A stretch of DNA of 64,000 bases, taken from the NCBI GenBank assembly GCA_041389885.1, contig JAWKRB010000005.1, forward strand, positions 310,001-374,000. Reading direction: 5' to 3'. The notes beneath the pieces were generated by a model. It was not told the DNA's origin. It did not search any database and worked only from the letters and a program-made list of their open reading frames with translations. Positions 26,332-36,018 of this stretch are shown piece after piece. A program made the translations under genes and the position numbers. Position 1 is the first letter of the stretch, and each line of letters starts with the position of its first letter. Source of the DNA: JAWKRB01 sp041389885. Its GTDB lineage: Bacteria; Myxococcota_A; Polyangia; Polyangiales; Ga0077539.

Positions 26332-27414
26332 ATGCTCGTCGCTCTCCGGGGGTCGCTCCTCGGCGCAACCCTTCTCTTGCTCACCGCAGAAGCCGCCGCC
26401 CAGCCCTCGGCCAACCGCAGCGAGGCGCAGGAGCGCTTCACCCGCGCGGTGACCCTCTTTGAACAGCGCAATTTCGAGGGGGCCCTCGCCGAATTCGAGC
26501 GGGTCTTTCAGCTCACGGGCCGCGCCGACCTGCTCTTCAACATCAGCCGCACCCACGAGGCCCTCGGCCGCTACCCCGAGGCCGCCTCGACCATGGAGGA
26601 CTACCTCCGTCGCAGCGCCGACCTCCCCGCCGAGCGTCGCGCCGAGGTCGAGCAGACCCTCGCGAACGTGCGCCGCTACATCGCCTACCTGCGCGTGCGC
26701 GTCGCCCCCGAGGCGGCCAGCGTGCGCCTCGACGGGCAGCCCCTCGACGGGCCGCGCCGCGCCGGGGAGATCCCCTTGAGCCCCGGGAGACATCGCCTGG
26801 AGGCGAGCCTTCAGGGGCACCGCTCCGAGGAGCAGACCGTCGTCGTCGCGAGCGGCGACCACCGCGAGGTGAGCCTGAGCCTGCGGGTCGACAGCAGCCT
26901 CCGCGGCACCCTCCGCGTCGAGGGCGCGCCGAGCGGCGCGCAGGTCTTCGTCGACGGCGCGTCGATCCGACCGCCGGCGAGCCTCGGGGTCGGGAGGCAC
27001 ACGGTGCGCGTCGAGGCGGAGGGGCGCGCGCCCTGGGCGGGTCCCCTGGAGGTCACCGCGGGCGTCGCCCGCACGCTGCGGGTGAGCCTCGCGAGGAGAG
27101 ACCAGCTCTCGCCGGGGTGGTTCTACGCCACCGCCGCCGCCGGGGGCACGCTGCTCGTGCTCGGCGGCGTCTTCGGCGCGCTCACCCTCTCGGCGCGCAG
27201 CGAATTCGACACGCTCTTTCAAGACGACCCCAGGGTCGCCGACGTGCAGCGGCGGGGGGAGACCTTTCGCGCGCTCAGCAACGTGTCCTTCGGCCTGGGC
27301 GCGGTGGCGGCGGCGGCGGCGGTGTACCTCGCCTTTCGCACGCGCTTCGGCCCCGAGGGGGCCTCCACCGGCACCCTCGTCTTTCGCGGCGACGGCGTCG
27401 CGCTGCAGTTCTGA
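26332..27414 (+). CDS. secreted TPR plus PEGA-type protein with C-terminal membrane helices
   Basis: A 360-residue protein. The signal peptide (cleavage after AEAAA) is followed by a helical TPR-like region, residues ~30-120 (FEQRNFEGALAEFERVFQL; LLFNISRTHEALGRY). Two PEGA-type beta modules follow, about 120-180 (VRVAPEAASVRLDGQPL) and 190-250 (LRVEGAPSGAQVFVDG). Near the end are two hydrophobic helices (AGGTLLVLGGVFGALTL; GLGAVAAAAAVYLAF). This architecture is common in myxobacterial envelope proteins and suggests protein-protein or surface binding. No enzymatic motif is present. It follows the haem lipoprotein by 58 bp on the same strand. Confidence 0.82.
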   Translation: MLVALRGSLLGATLLLLTAEAAAQPSANRSEAQERFTRAVTLFEQRNFEGALAEFERVFQLTGRADLLFNISRTHEALGRYPEAASTMEDYLRRSADLPAERRAEVEQTLANVRRYIAYLRVRVAPEAASVRLDGQPLDGPRRAGEIPLSPGRHRLEASLQGHRSEEQTVVVASGDHREVSLSLRVDSSLRGTLRVEGAPSGAQVFVDGASIRPPASLGVGRHTVRVEAEGRAPWAGPLEVTAGVARTLRVSLARRDQLSPGWFYATAAAGGTLLVLGGVFGALTLSARSEFDTLFQDDPRVADVQRRGETFRALSNVSFGLGAVAAAAAVYLAFRTRFGPEGASTGTLVFRGDGVALQF

Positions 27415-27462
27415 CCCGGGCGCGCAGGCGCCCCATCCCTCTCTCACGGAGACACATCGCTC

Positions 27463-29221
27463 ATGAGCTACGACCTCAAGATCCGCGGAGGCACCCTCAT
27501 CGACGGCACCGGCGCGCCGGGCTACGTCGGCGACGTCGCGATCCGCGACGGAATCATCGTCGCGGTGGGCGACTGCCCCGACGCGGCGGCGCGCACCCTC
27601 GACGCCAGCGGCGCGGTGGTGACCCCGGGCTTCGTCGACCTGCACTGCCACTACGACGGCCAGGTCTCGTGGGACGGCGACATGGCCCCGTCGTCGCTCC
27701 ACGGGGTGACCACGTGTCTCAACGGCAACTGCGGCGTGGGCTTCGCCCCGGTGCGCGCGACCGACCGCGAGCGCCTGCTGCAGCTCATGGAGGGCGTCGA
27801 AGATTATCCCCGGCGCCGCCCTCGCCGAGGGGCTCACCTGGGACTGACCACCTTCCCGAGTACTTCGACGCCATCGACGCGCGCCCGCACGCCATCGACC
27901 TCGCCGCGCTCGTGCCCCACGACGCCCTGCGGGTCTTCGTGATGGGCGTAGAGCGCGCCCTCGCCTCGGAGCGCGCCACCGACGACGACATCGCCGCGAT
28001 GCGCGCTCCTGCGCGAGTCGCCTCCTGGCGGCGGCGCCGCGGGCTTCGACCGGGCGCACCGACAACCACCGCGCCACCGACGGCTCGGCCACCCCCGCCA
28101 GCGAGGCCACCTCCCGCGAGCTCGCGGGCCTCGCGGGCGCCTTCGAGGGGCTCTCGCACGGCGTGCTCCAGGCCGTGAGCGACTTCGACATGGCGAGCGG
28201 CGACGAGCGCTTCGACCCCGAGTTCGACGTCATCGAAGCGATGGCCGCCGCCGCGCACGGCCACGCCACCTCGGTCTCGCTGATGCAGCGCGACCTCGCG
28301 CCGGACCAGTGGCGCCGCATCCTCACCCGCGTCGAGGCCGCCAACGCGAAGGGCACGCCCATGCGCGTGCAGGTGGCGCCGCGGGGCATCGGGGTGATCC
28401 TCGGGCTCGAGACCACCTTCCACCCCTTCATCGGGTTCCCGAGCTACCAGCGCATCGCGTCGCTGCCCCTGGCCGAGCGCGTCGCGGCGATGCGCGACCC
28501 CGCGTTTCGCGCGCAGATGCTCTCGGAGACCTCGCAGCCTGTGGCGGGCGACGGCTCGGCCATCCCGCCCATGGTCGACCTCTTTCTCTCGAAGATCGAG
28601 ATGATCTCGCTGAAGATCTTTCGCCTCGGCGAGAACCCCGACTACGAACCCGCCCTCGAGCGCTCGCTCTACGCCGAAGCCCACGGTCGCGGGGTGGGCG
28701 CCCTCGAGGCCCTCTACGACGCGATGCTCGACCGCGACGGCCACGAGCTCCTGTACTTTCCGATCTTCAACTACACCGAGTTCAGCCTCGACAACGTGCG
28801 GACCATGCTCGCCCACCCCCTCTCGCTGCTCTCGCTCAGCGACGGCGGCGCGCACGTGGGCACCGTGTGCGACGCGAGCTACTCGTCGTTCTTTCTCGCG
28901 CACTGGACCCGCGACCGCGCCGAGGGCCGCTTCTCCCTTGAGCAGGCCGTGCGCATGCTCACCTCGGTGAACTCCCGCTACCTCGGCCTCGCCGACCGCG
29001 GCGTGCTCGCGCCGGGCCTCCGCGCCGACCTCAACGTGCTCGACCCCGCGCGGCTGCGCCTGCACCCGCCGAGGCTCGTGCACGACCTCCCCGCGGGCGG
29101 CCGACGGCTCCTGCAAGACGCCGACGGGTACCTCGCCACCGTCGTTGCGGGCGAGGTCATTCGCGACGCGAAGGGGCTCACCGGCGCGCGCCCGGGACGG
29201 GTGGTGCGACTGGGTCGCTAG
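27463..29221 (+). pseudogene. D-aminoacylase/N-acyl-D-amino-acid deacylase-like amidohydrolase, disrupted by clustered indels
   Basis: The gene starts MSYDLKIRGGTLIDGTGAPGY and keeps the metal motif DLHCHYDGQVSWDG. The family sequence can be followed through all three frames. It breaks near 27805 (one extra base), 27846 and 27856 (one base missing each), then again around 28006 and 28020-28045. It is then open in one frame from about 28055 to the stop at 29221 (SLMQRDLAPDQWRR; DGGAHVGTVCDASY with the expected Asp). Five or more small indels lie within ~250 bp and none elsewhere, so either decay began there or the consensus is locally poor. The intact enzyme would hydrolyse N-acyl-D-amino acids or related amides with zinc. 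Confidence 0.8.
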
Positions 29222-29223
29222 TG

Positions 29224-29247
29224 CCTTTCCACAGGGGACGTGAAGGG
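29224..29247. repeat. short intergenic motif shared with 58513-58533
   Basis: CCTTTCCACAGGGGACGTGA just after the deacylase stop is nearly identical (one base different) to a site at 58513. The arms CCTT/AAGG can pair weakly. TTTCCACA resembles a DnaA box with one deviation. Confidence 0.3.
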
Positions 29248-29250
29248 GTG

Positions 29251-31155
29251 CTAGAGCCCCCCGAGGCCCTGCAGCGCCTGCTGGAGCATCTGCTGAATCT
29301 CCTGCGGCGACGGCCCGCCCTGGGGCGCCGCGGGCGTCCCTGGCGTGCTCCCTGACGCGCCTCCGCCGAGCATCGGGCCGAGGACGCGCAGCGCGTCCTG
29401 GAGCTCGGGCGACACGCTCCCGCCGGTCACGCTCCCGAGGAGCGAGCCGAGGTCGGCCTGGCCGAGGTCTTCGTCGCCGTGCGACTCGCGGAGCCAGCGC
29501 TGGGCGAGGGCGCGCAGCCGCGCCGCGTGGGTGGGAGACTCCGCGGCGGCCGCGTTCACGAAGCCGTCCGGGGGCGCCGTGCGAAAGCGCCACGCGGCGA
29601 CGTAGCGTCGCAGCGCGCGACGAAACACGTTGTCTCCCAAGAGGTTACGCGCGGCGTTGTAGAAGTACGGGCCCTTGCCGTAGACCACGCCGGCGTAGGC
29701 GATGGGCGACGCGAAGGCCGACGCGGGCTGGTCGACGGCGGCGTCGGCGTTCCCGAGCAGGCGCATGAACTGGTAGTTCATCTTGACCTGCATGTCCGAG
29801 TCTCTCCGGGCGCGCTCGGCGCCGTAGCGCCGCTCGAGGTAGTACGCCGCGGACCACTGCGCGAGCGACTCGTCGACGAAGGGGTGCTCCCGCGAGTCGC
29901 TGCCCACGAGGCCGTGCCACCACTGGTGCGCGACCTCGTGCGCGGTCACGAATTCGAGCATCGACGGGAGGGTCTGCGAGAGGGCCTGGCCGATGCTTCC
30001 GAGCCCGCCGGCGCCGCCGAGGAGCCCGCCGAGGAGCCCCGCCCCGCCCTGCGACGTCGCCTGGTCCGCGCTCTGGTAGAACATCGACGCGACGGTCACC
30101 AGGCCGGGGAACTCCACGCCCCCGGCGCCTCCCACGAGGGGCGCCTCGACCACGTCGAGCTCGGTGTAGGGGTACGCGCCGAAGTCCCGGTCGTAGGTCT
30201 GCAGCGCGTGCGCGGCGATGTCGAGCACGCGCTCCCCCGCGGCCCGGTGCTCGGGGAGGAACACCGACCGCACCGTGACGTCGCCCACGCGCCGGGCGCC
30301 CACCACGAGGGTGCGCCCCATGACCGCGGCGAAGTCTCGCACCATGGCCGCGACCACGGCGTGCCGCTCGCGCTCGCCCTGCCGCGTGGAGCCGGTGGTG
30401 ATCCCCGTGGTGGCCACGGTGTAGCCCCGGGGCGCGTCGATCGTCGCGGTGACGTGCGCGAGGTCGTCGCTGCCGAGGTCGCCCACGCCGTGGGGCTCGC
30501 TGCGCTCGAAGGTGACGCCGCTGCGCCGCGCGAGCACGGGGTAGAAGTTCGCCAACGACACGATGCCCGAGCCCGTCGAGAGCAGGCCGTAGTCCCCCGC
30601 GCCCTCGGCGGCGCCCATGGACATCAGCGACTCCATGCCCTGCGCGAGCACGTTCGAGCGCGACGCGGCGATCTCTTGCAGCGTGCCCTCGAGGGAGAGC
30701 ACCGCGCGGAGTCTTCCGCCCGGCGCGAGGGGCGCCGCGAGGCGCAGCACGATGGCCGAGGGCGACGCCGCGGCGACCTCGCACGCCGCGAGCTCGCAGC
30801 GCCCCTGCACGAAGCGCACGGGCGGGATCACCGTCGTGCGCGCTCCCGGCGCCTGCGCGGGTCGCGCGGCGTTGGCGTACACCCGCAGGACCACCTCGCG
30901 CATGGGCGCGCGCTCGGTGTTGGTGAACGAGAAGGTCTCGCGCAGGGTGAAGCGTCGGCCGTCGTCGTCGAGGCGGAGCTCGAGGTCGTAGCGCGGGAGC
31001 GCGTCGGGGGCGCTCACCTGCGCCGCCGTGAAGGCCGTGCGCCGCGCCTCGGGGCGCAGCGAGGGCAGCAGCGGCGCGACGTCGTAGAAGGGGGCCTGCG
31101 CGAAGCACGTGGCGCTCGCGAGGAGCGCCGCAGCGAGGAGGGGGAGTCGCGCCAT
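29251..31155 (-). CDS. secreted M1-family zinc aminopeptidase
   Basis: A 634-residue exported metallopeptidase. The signal peptide (LLAAALLASATCFAQ) is followed by a beta-rich N-terminal domain to about 300. The exopeptidase-like motif GGVEFPG lies near residue 345. The gluzincin signature HEVAHQWW begins at about residue 406, with a third ligand Glu in VDESLAQWS and a later Tyr (YGKGPYFY) in the position of the transition-state Tyr. A Gly-rich loop (GGAGLLGGLLGGAGG) interrupts the region just before the zinc site. The Gln/Gly-rich tail ends QQALQGLGGL. It probably cleaves peptides outside the cytoplasm. It is convergent with the deacylase pseudogene. Confidence 0.9.
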   Translation of the reverse strand: MARLPLLAAALLASATCFAQAPFYDVAPLLPSLRPEARRTAFTAAQVSAPDALPRYDLELRLDDDGRRFTLRETFSFTNTERAPMREVVLRVYANAARPAQAPGARTTVIPPVRFVQGRCELAACEVAAASPSAIVLRLAAPLAPGGRLRAVLSLEGTLQEIAASRSNVLAQGMESLMSMGAAEGAGDYGLLSTGSGIVSLANFYPVLARRSGVTFERSEPHGVGDLGSDDLAHVTATIDAPRGYTVATTGITTGSTRQGERERHAVVAAMVRDFAAVMGRTLVVGARRVGDVTVRSVFLPEHRAAGERVLDIAAHALQTYDRDFGAYPYTELDVVEAPLVGGAGGVEFPGLVTVASMFYQSADQATSQGGAGLLGGLLGGAGGLGSIGQALSQTLPSMLEFVTAHEVAHQWWHGLVGSDSREHPFVDESLAQWSAAYYLERRYGAERARRDSDMQVKMNYQFMRLLGNADAAVDQPASAFASPIAYAGVVYGKGPYFYNAARNLLGDNVFRRALRRYVAAWRFRTAPPDGFVNAAAAESPTHAARLRALAQRWLRESHGDEDLGQADLGSLLGSVTGGSVSPELQDALRVLGPMLGGGASGSTPGTPAAPQGGPSPQEIQQMLQQALQGLGGL

Positions 31156-31184
31156 GACCGGGACGATAGCGCGCCCGCGGGCGA

Positions 31185-31670
31185 TCAGCCGAACTTGCCC
31201 GTCACGGCGAGGAAGGTGACCTTGTCGGTGGTGTCTCGCAGGCGCGCGGAGAGGAGGCGCGCGGCGTTCCAGAGCACCTCGTAGGCGAGGTCGCGGTTCA
31301 TGAAGAGCAGGTGCTCCATCGCGTCCTTCTTGATCTTGATGAGCACGGCGCTCTCGTGGACGTGCGCGTCGGCGCTGCGCGTGCCCGAGTCGATGATCGA
31401 GAGCTCGCCGAAGGCGTCGCCCGCGCCGAGCACCGTGAGCGCCTCTTCGCCCATCCCCGGCACCTCGCGCGAGATACGCACCCGCCCCGACAGGATCAGG
31501 TACAGCGCGTCGCCGGGATCACCCACGCGAAACAGCACCGTGCCCCGCGGGTGGTGCTCCTCGGTGGCGATGGACGCGATGAGGTCCAGCGCGGCCTTGG
31601 AGAGGCCGTTGAAGAGCTGGATTCGCGCCAGCGGCGGGGTCAGATCCGCGAGGGCCTCTCCTGCGCTCAC
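31185..31670 (-). CDS. cyclic-nucleotide-binding domain protein
   Basis: A 161-residue protein, essentially one CAP_ED domain (about 15-130) with cassette GDAFGELSIIDSGTRSADAHV (GE and R conserved) and a short C-terminal helix. No helix-turn-helix is present. It starts at GTG 31670 (no better ATG). It lies 29 bp upstream of the M1 peptidase gene on the same strand, so the two may be co-transcribed. It is the third stand-alone cNMP sensor in this window. Confidence 0.85.
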   Translation of the reverse strand: MSAGEALADLTPPLARIQLFNGLSKAALDLIASIATEEHHPRGTVLFRVGDPGDALYLILSGRVRISREVPGMGEEALTVLGAGDAFGELSIIDSGTRSADAHVHESAVLIKIKKDAMEHLLFMNRDLAYEVLWNAARLLSARLRDTTDKVTFLAVTGKFG

Positions 31671-31721
31671 AGCGCGCGAGTGTCTCCCGCGCCGCGCGGC
31701 GATGCAAAGGGAATCACCGGG

Positions 31722-33569
31722 TCACGGCGAGACCACGGTGCCGCTGGGCACGAGCATGGTCCACGCGCCGTCGGCCCCGGTGGCGCTGCGCGCGACGCGC
31801 ACGACCACGCCCGTCGCGCCGGGCTCGCGGATGCGCACGACGGCCTCGACCGTGGCCCGCGCCGCGAGCTCGCCCGCGGCGTCGCGCACGGTGCCGCGCA
31901 CCTCGAGGGGCGCGTCGAGGGCGACGTCATAGCTGTGCACCTCGGCGCTCACGCAAATGGGCGGACCGAGGGTCGCGGGGTACCCCGAGCGCTCGGCGGG
32001 CTCGACGAGGAGGCGGTAGAGCCCAGGGTCGACGTCGACGTGGTAGCTCCCGTCGGCGTTGGTGGTGGTCTCTGAGGGGGTCGCGCGGGGGGCGAGGAGC
32101 CGCTGGTCCTGGTCGTTCAAGCAGGGGTGGGCGACGTAGGCGTCGTGAAAGGGGATCGCCGTGACGTGCGCGTCGCCCACCGGCGTGCCGTTGGGCGAGA
32201 GCGCCCGGCCCTCGACCGGGATGCGCGGACGCACCGAGAACACCTGCCCGCTCTGCCGGGGCACGTCGCTGCGCACCCGAAACCCGCGCAGCACCGAGGT
32301 GGTGTACCCGCTGGCCGGGGGCGTCACCACCACGTCGTAGTCGCCAGGGATCAGCCACGCGCGGAGCGACCCGTCGGCCTCGGTGGTCGCGCGGCACTCG
32401 AACCACGCCCGCGCGCCCTCGATGCCCGTGAAGGTGACGGGGGTGCGAAAGGTCACCGTGGCGCTGCGCAGGGGGCGCCCCGCGCTCAGCCCGCCCGCCC
32501 CTTCGACGGTCGCGAGCACCTCGACGCAGTCGTTGCACGGCGCGCCGTTCTCGGGCGGCAGCTGCGGGTTCGACGGGAGCCCCGCCAGCGAGCTCAGCTC
32601 GATGCGCAGGTCGCGCGCGTCGGCCGACGCCCGCGCCGACGCCGGGAGCTCGACGTTGAGCCACGAGCCCGCCCCCGCGTCGCTCGACACGCGGAGCGCC
32701 CATCCCTCCGGCGCGCCGGGGGAGAGCCCGATGTCAAAGCGCCCCGGAGGCGCCGCCTCGGTGCCGTCGCCGTCGGTGTTCGAGATCGTCGAGACCAGCA
32801 TCCCGTCGCGGTCGGGGTCGACGGCGCGCACGGTGAGCCCGGTGACGGGCTGCCCCAGGCGGTCGCGCACCTGGCCGGTGTAACGCGAGAAGCTCCGGGG
32901 GTAGGCGATGTCGAAGCGCTGCACCAGCGCGTCGCTGAGCACGTCGAAGGCCCGCTCGAAGAGCGGCGGCAGCCGCGACTGCAGCGACGAGCTCGGGGTG
33001 ACCACCACGTCGTACACGCCGTCGGAGAGCACCGCGGACCAGTTGTGCGTCCCGATGTCTTCGGGCGCGGCGGTGCGGAGCGCGGGGGAGGCCACCGCGC
33101 GAATCGCCGGCACCACGCCCTCGGAGCCCGACGGCACGAACTCGACCGTGGCCGCCACCAGCTCGCTCCCGTCGCCCTCCGCCGCGGGCGTGCGCACCGT
33201 GCCGAAGACCGTGCGCGCCCCGCGAAACCTGAGGTCGACGGCGTCGCCCGAGCGCAGCGACCGCGAGGGCGTGAGGGTGGGGAAGCGCGTCGCGCTCGCC
33301 GTGCCCGCCTGGGGCGCGAGGGCGAAGAACACCTCCGGTCGCGCCGTGGCCACGCAGCGGTTCTGGGTCAGGTCGCACACGCCCTCGGCGCAGTCGGAGG
33401 TGCGGGCGCAGCGGTTCATCACCGCGCCCACCACCCCCGAGTCGTCGCCGCAGCCCGAGGCGATCAGCGCCGCCGCCAGCAGCGACGCGAGCGCCCCGCG
33501 CGGGGAGCGTGGCGCCCTGGCGGCGCGAGGAGGCGGAGGGACAGAGGTGGCGAAGCGGTCTCTAAGCAT
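31722..33569 (-). CDS. large lipoprotein with carboxypeptidase-regulatory-like beta domains
   Basis: A 615-residue exported protein. The basic N-terminus and hydrophobic stretch end in a lipobox (LIASGC). A small Cys-rich segment follows (CARTSDCAEGVCDLTQNRC, residues ~55-75), then several beta-sandwich modules of the carboxypeptidase-regulatory type: VRDRLGQPVTGLTVRAVDPD, RIPVEGRALSPNGTPV and VRGTVRDAAGELAARATV, each followed by DG-type turns. It is likely a surface structural or binding protein. Its partner lipoprotein gene is 13 bp upstream on the same strand, forming a two-gene unit. Confidence 0.8.
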   Translation of the reverse strand: MLRDRFATSVPPPPRAARAPRSPRGALASLLAAALIASGCGDDSGVVGAVMNRCARTSDCAEGVCDLTQNRCVATARPEVFFALAPQAGTASATRFPTLTPSRSLRSGDAVDLRFRGARTVFGTVRTPAAEGDGSELVAATVEFVPSGSEGVVPAIRAVASPALRTAAPEDIGTHNWSAVLSDGVYDVVVTPSSSLQSRLPPLFERAFDVLSDALVQRFDIAYPRSFSRYTGQVRDRLGQPVTGLTVRAVDPDRDGMLVSTISNTDGDGTEAAPPGRFDIGLSPGAPEGWALRVSSDAGAGSWLNVELPASARASADARDLRIELSSLAGLPSNPQLPPENGAPCNDCVEVLATVEGAGGLSAGRPLRSATVTFRTPVTFTGIEGARAWFECRATTEADGSLRAWLIPGDYDVVVTPPASGYTTSVLRGFRVRSDVPRQSGQVFSVRPRIPVEGRALSPNGTPVGDAHVTAIPFHDAYVAHPCLNDQDQRLLAPRATPSETTTNADGSYHVDVDPGLYRLLVEPAERSGYPATLGPPICVSAEVHSYDVALDAPLEVRGTVRDAAGELAARATVEAVVRIREPGATGVVVRVARSATGADGAWTMLVPSGTVVSP

Positions 33570-33582
33570 CAGCGTCGACTCT

Positions 33583-34152
33583 CTAAGGTTGAACGAGGTT
33601 GCCGCAGGCCTCGATGGGGTCTGCGACGCCCGCGTCAGGCGTGCCACCGCCAGGGGCGGCGCGCACGAAGACCCACCAGGTCGTGAAGGCGAAATCGCCC
33701 TCGCGCAGGGGGGTGCGAAAGTTCCCCCCGAAGATGAAGCGAGACGAGACCCAGAGCTCCACGCGGTTGCAGCCCAGGGTGTCGAAGGTGAGGGTCTCGG
33801 TGATCACCCGGCGGCGGTCGCCGTTGGCGTTGCGCTCGCCCACCCGCCCGGGCGAGCACCCGACCCCCGCGTCGCCGCTCAGGCAGTCGCGGTTGTCGTT
33901 CACGAAGAACTGGTACTGAAGGAGGTCGTCGACGTTGTCGTCGTCGACCGGGACGCGAAACATCACCCGCGCGGGGGTGTCTCCCCGCACGACCGAGACG
34001 ATGTTCCCGAGGCGGGGCGTGGTCAGGCCGGCGCCGTCGACGAACACGGGCGGCGTCACCGGCGGCTCGGTCGGGAGATCCGGCGGAGCCGCCACGAGGC
34101 ATCCCGTGGTCAGGGCGGTCGAACACAACGCTGTCACGCGTCGAAGAGGCAT
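33583..34152 (-). CDS. lipoprotein of unknown function
   Basis: A 189-residue predicted lipoprotein (MPLRRVTALCSTALTTGC, lipobox Cys). The mature part is beta-rich with three cysteines (NDNRDCLSGDAGVGC; DTLGCNRVEL) and a WWVFV strand near the end. The family is not recognised. The gene is immediately upstream of the large beta-domain lipoprotein and is the first gene of that pair, which suggests they act together at the surface. The ATG at 34152 gives a credible lipoprotein signal. Confidence 0.75.
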   Translation of the reverse strand: MPLRRVTALCSTALTTGCLVAAPPDLPTEPPVTPPVFVDGAGLTTPRLGNIVSVVRGDTPARVMFRVPVDDDNVDDLLQYQFFVNDNRDCLSGDAGVGCSPGRVGERNANGDRRRVITETLTFDTLGCNRVELWVSSRFIFGGNFRTPLREGDFAFTTWWVFVRAAPGGGTPDAGVADPIEACGNLVQP

Positions 34153-34314
34153 CGCGAGGAGCGTACCACGCCTGAATTTCAGCGGCATTCGCGAGAATCT
34201 CCCCGCGAGCGCTGACATCCGTGTCGCGCCCTCGGGGGCGGGAGAGACATAGTCTGTCCGCTGAAAGCGGTGTTGCGAGGTGCGGCGGTGGTCGAGGCGA
34301 CCTAGGATGCGGCG

Positions 34315-34950
34315 ATGATCGGCAGGCTTCATGGTCGGGTGGTCGCAGAGGCTCCTGACGGTCTGGTGGTGGTCGATGTGCAGGGCGTGGGCTACGAGGT
34401 GCTGGTGCCGCTGGGCACCCTCGGCCGGTGCCCGACCGACGAAGAGGGGCGGGTGACCCTCTCGGTGGTGACCCACGTGCGCGAAGACGCCATCACCCTC
34501 TTCGGCTTCGCGGGCGAGGCCGACCGCGCGGCCTTTCGCCTGCTCAACAACGTCGCCGGGGTGGGTCCGCGCATCGCGGTGGCGATCCTCGGCGCGCTGC
34601 CGCCCAACGAGCTCCTCGGGGCGGTGCTGCGCGGCGACGTGAAGGCGCTGCAGGCCGTGCCCGGCGTGGGCAAGCGCATCGCCGAGCGCCTCGCGCTGGA
34701 GCTCAAAGACAAGATCACCACGCTCCCCGCGGGCGCGCCGGGGTCGAGCCCGAACGGAGCTCCGCGCTTCATCCCCGCGGCCTCGCCGGTGAGCGCCCCG
34801 CAGGGCCCCACCGGCGCCCTCGTGAGCACCCTGGTGAACATGGGCTTCAAGCCCCTCGACGCCGAGCGCGCCGCCGCCGAGCTCGCGTCTCGCGCGGGGG
34901 AGCCCCTGCAAGACCTCGTGCGCGACGCCCTCAAGCGCCTGGTGAAGTGA
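34315..34950 (+). CDS. ruvA: Holliday junction helicase subunit RuvA
   Basis: A 211-residue RuvA, the tetrameric Holliday-junction binder that loads RuvB for branch migration. The N-terminal OB fold starts MIGRLHGRVV. Two helix-hairpin-helix motifs follow (NNVAGVGPRIAVAI and AVPGVGKRIAERLALELKDK), then a Pro/Ala linker. The C-terminal RuvB-contacting three-helix domain has LVNMGFKPLDAERA. Length is normal. ruvB and ruvC are not adjacent. The gene is monocistronic or leads into the convergent Cys-rich gene 5 bp away. Confidence 0.96.
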   Translation: MIGRLHGRVVAEAPDGLVVVDVQGVGYEVLVPLGTLGRCPTDEEGRVTLSVVTHVREDAITLFGFAGEADRAAFRLLNNVAGVGPRIAVAILGALPPNELLGAVLRGDVKALQAVPGVGKRIAERLALELKDKITTLPAGAPGSSPNGAPRFIPAASPVSAPQGPTGALVSTLVNMGFKPLDAERAAAELASRAGEPLQDLVRDALKRLVK

Positions 34951-34955
34951 TCCGC

Positions 34956-36014
34956 TCACTCCGCGGCGCGGAGGATGTCCCACTCGAGCAGCATCGCCAC
35001 GGCCTCGGCGGGGACCTCTTCGCCCGCGGCCTCCGTCGCGGCCTGCAGCGCCTCGCCCACGTCACGCCCGTCGAAGTGATGGAGCTGATCGAAGAGCGCC
35101 CGCGGCACCCGCAGCGGGTCGAGGTGGCTGTAGCCCTGCAAGCGCACCGCGTCGGCCTCGAGGCCCACGAGCTTCACCGAGCCCAGCGCCACCCGCGCAG
35201 GGAGCTCGCGCAGGGAGAGCCCGTCGCGCCCCAGCGTCACCGCCGCGCGCATGGCCAGCGCCTCGGGGCCCGCGCGGCGCAGGACCTCGTCGGGCGAGAG
35301 CCCCTCGGCCACCTCGACGCACGCGAGAAAATAGTCTTCGACGCGGTGCAGCCAGGGGCCCCAGAGCGCCTCGGGGTCGAGGCCCTCGCCCACCACGTCG
35401 GCCCGCGCCGCGCCGCTGGGGCGGTCGAGGGGGGTCATCGCCGCGAGCCCCTCGGCGGGGATCTCGAGGGAGGTCGCGCAGCGCCAGGCCACCCCTCGCT
35501 CCAGCCGCGCGACGAGCTGGTGCACGCGGTTCCAGTAGGCCTTGGAGCGGGCGCCTCGGGTGTGCTTGCAGTACCAGGTCGCGCAGGTGGCCTCGCGCCA
35601 CTGCCACACGCTGCAGCGGCCCGCCTCGGGCTCGTAGTGCGGGCAGGCCGCGGCCGGGTCCTGGCCGAAGCGCTCGGGGGCCACGCGGCGCGCGACGTCG
35701 CTCGGGTCGGGGATCAGCCCGAGGGGCGACACCCCCACCCCCGAGGCCATGCGCGCGAGGAGCGACGAACGTCCCGCGCCGCCCTCGCGCAGGGCTCCCC
35801 CCACGAGAAAGTTCGAGAGCGCGGGCACGAAGGTGCAGCACCGGGTCTCGGTCGAGAACCGCAGCCCGTCGCCCCCGAGCATCGCGCAGTCGCCGCAGGT
35901 GGCCTCGACCTCGGCGGGCGGCGGCTCCGCGAGGATCGCGTCGAGCCACCGCGCCTGGAGCCTCGGCAGGGCGTCGTCGGCGCGGGGCAGCACGGGCAGC
36001 GCGCGGCGGGTCAC
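34956..36014 (-). CDS. Cys-rich protein, possible metal/Fe-S binding, unknown function
   Basis: A 352-residue soluble protein. An N-terminal cysteine group (ATCGDCAMLG ... TRCCTF) and a second group near residues 120-150 (ACPHYEPEAGRCSVW, then CATWYC) recall YkgJ-type CxxC/CC metal-binding proteins, but the whole is longer. The rest is helical and charged. It starts at GTG 36014, 5 bp downstream of the dps stop codon on the same strand. That close spacing suggests co-expression, and a metal-related role would fit, as inference. A second, shorter protein with a similar Cys pattern lies at 44698-45135. Confidence 0.65.
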   Translation of the reverse strand: MTRRALPVLPRADDALPRLQARWLDAILAEPPPAEVEATCGDCAMLGGDGLRFSTETRCCTFVPALSNFLVGGALREGGAGRSSLLARMASGVGVSPLGLIPDPSDVARRVAPERFGQDPAAACPHYEPEAGRCSVWQWREATCATWYCKHTRGARSKAYWNRVHQLVARLERGVAWRCATSLEIPAEGLAAMTPLDRPSGAARADVVGEGLDPEALWGPWLHRVEDYFLACVEVAEGLSPDEVLRRAGPEALAMRAAVTLGRDGLSLRELPARVALGSVKLVGLEADAVRLQGYSHLDPLRVPRALFDQLHHFDGRDVGEALQAATEAAGEEVPAEAVAMLLEWDILRAAE

Positions 36015-36018
36015 CGGG

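Noticed and set aside
29224..29247. DnaA-box-like TTTCCACA as a replication origin
   Set aside because: A single imperfect box, no dnaA/dnaN or AT-rich unwinding region nearby.
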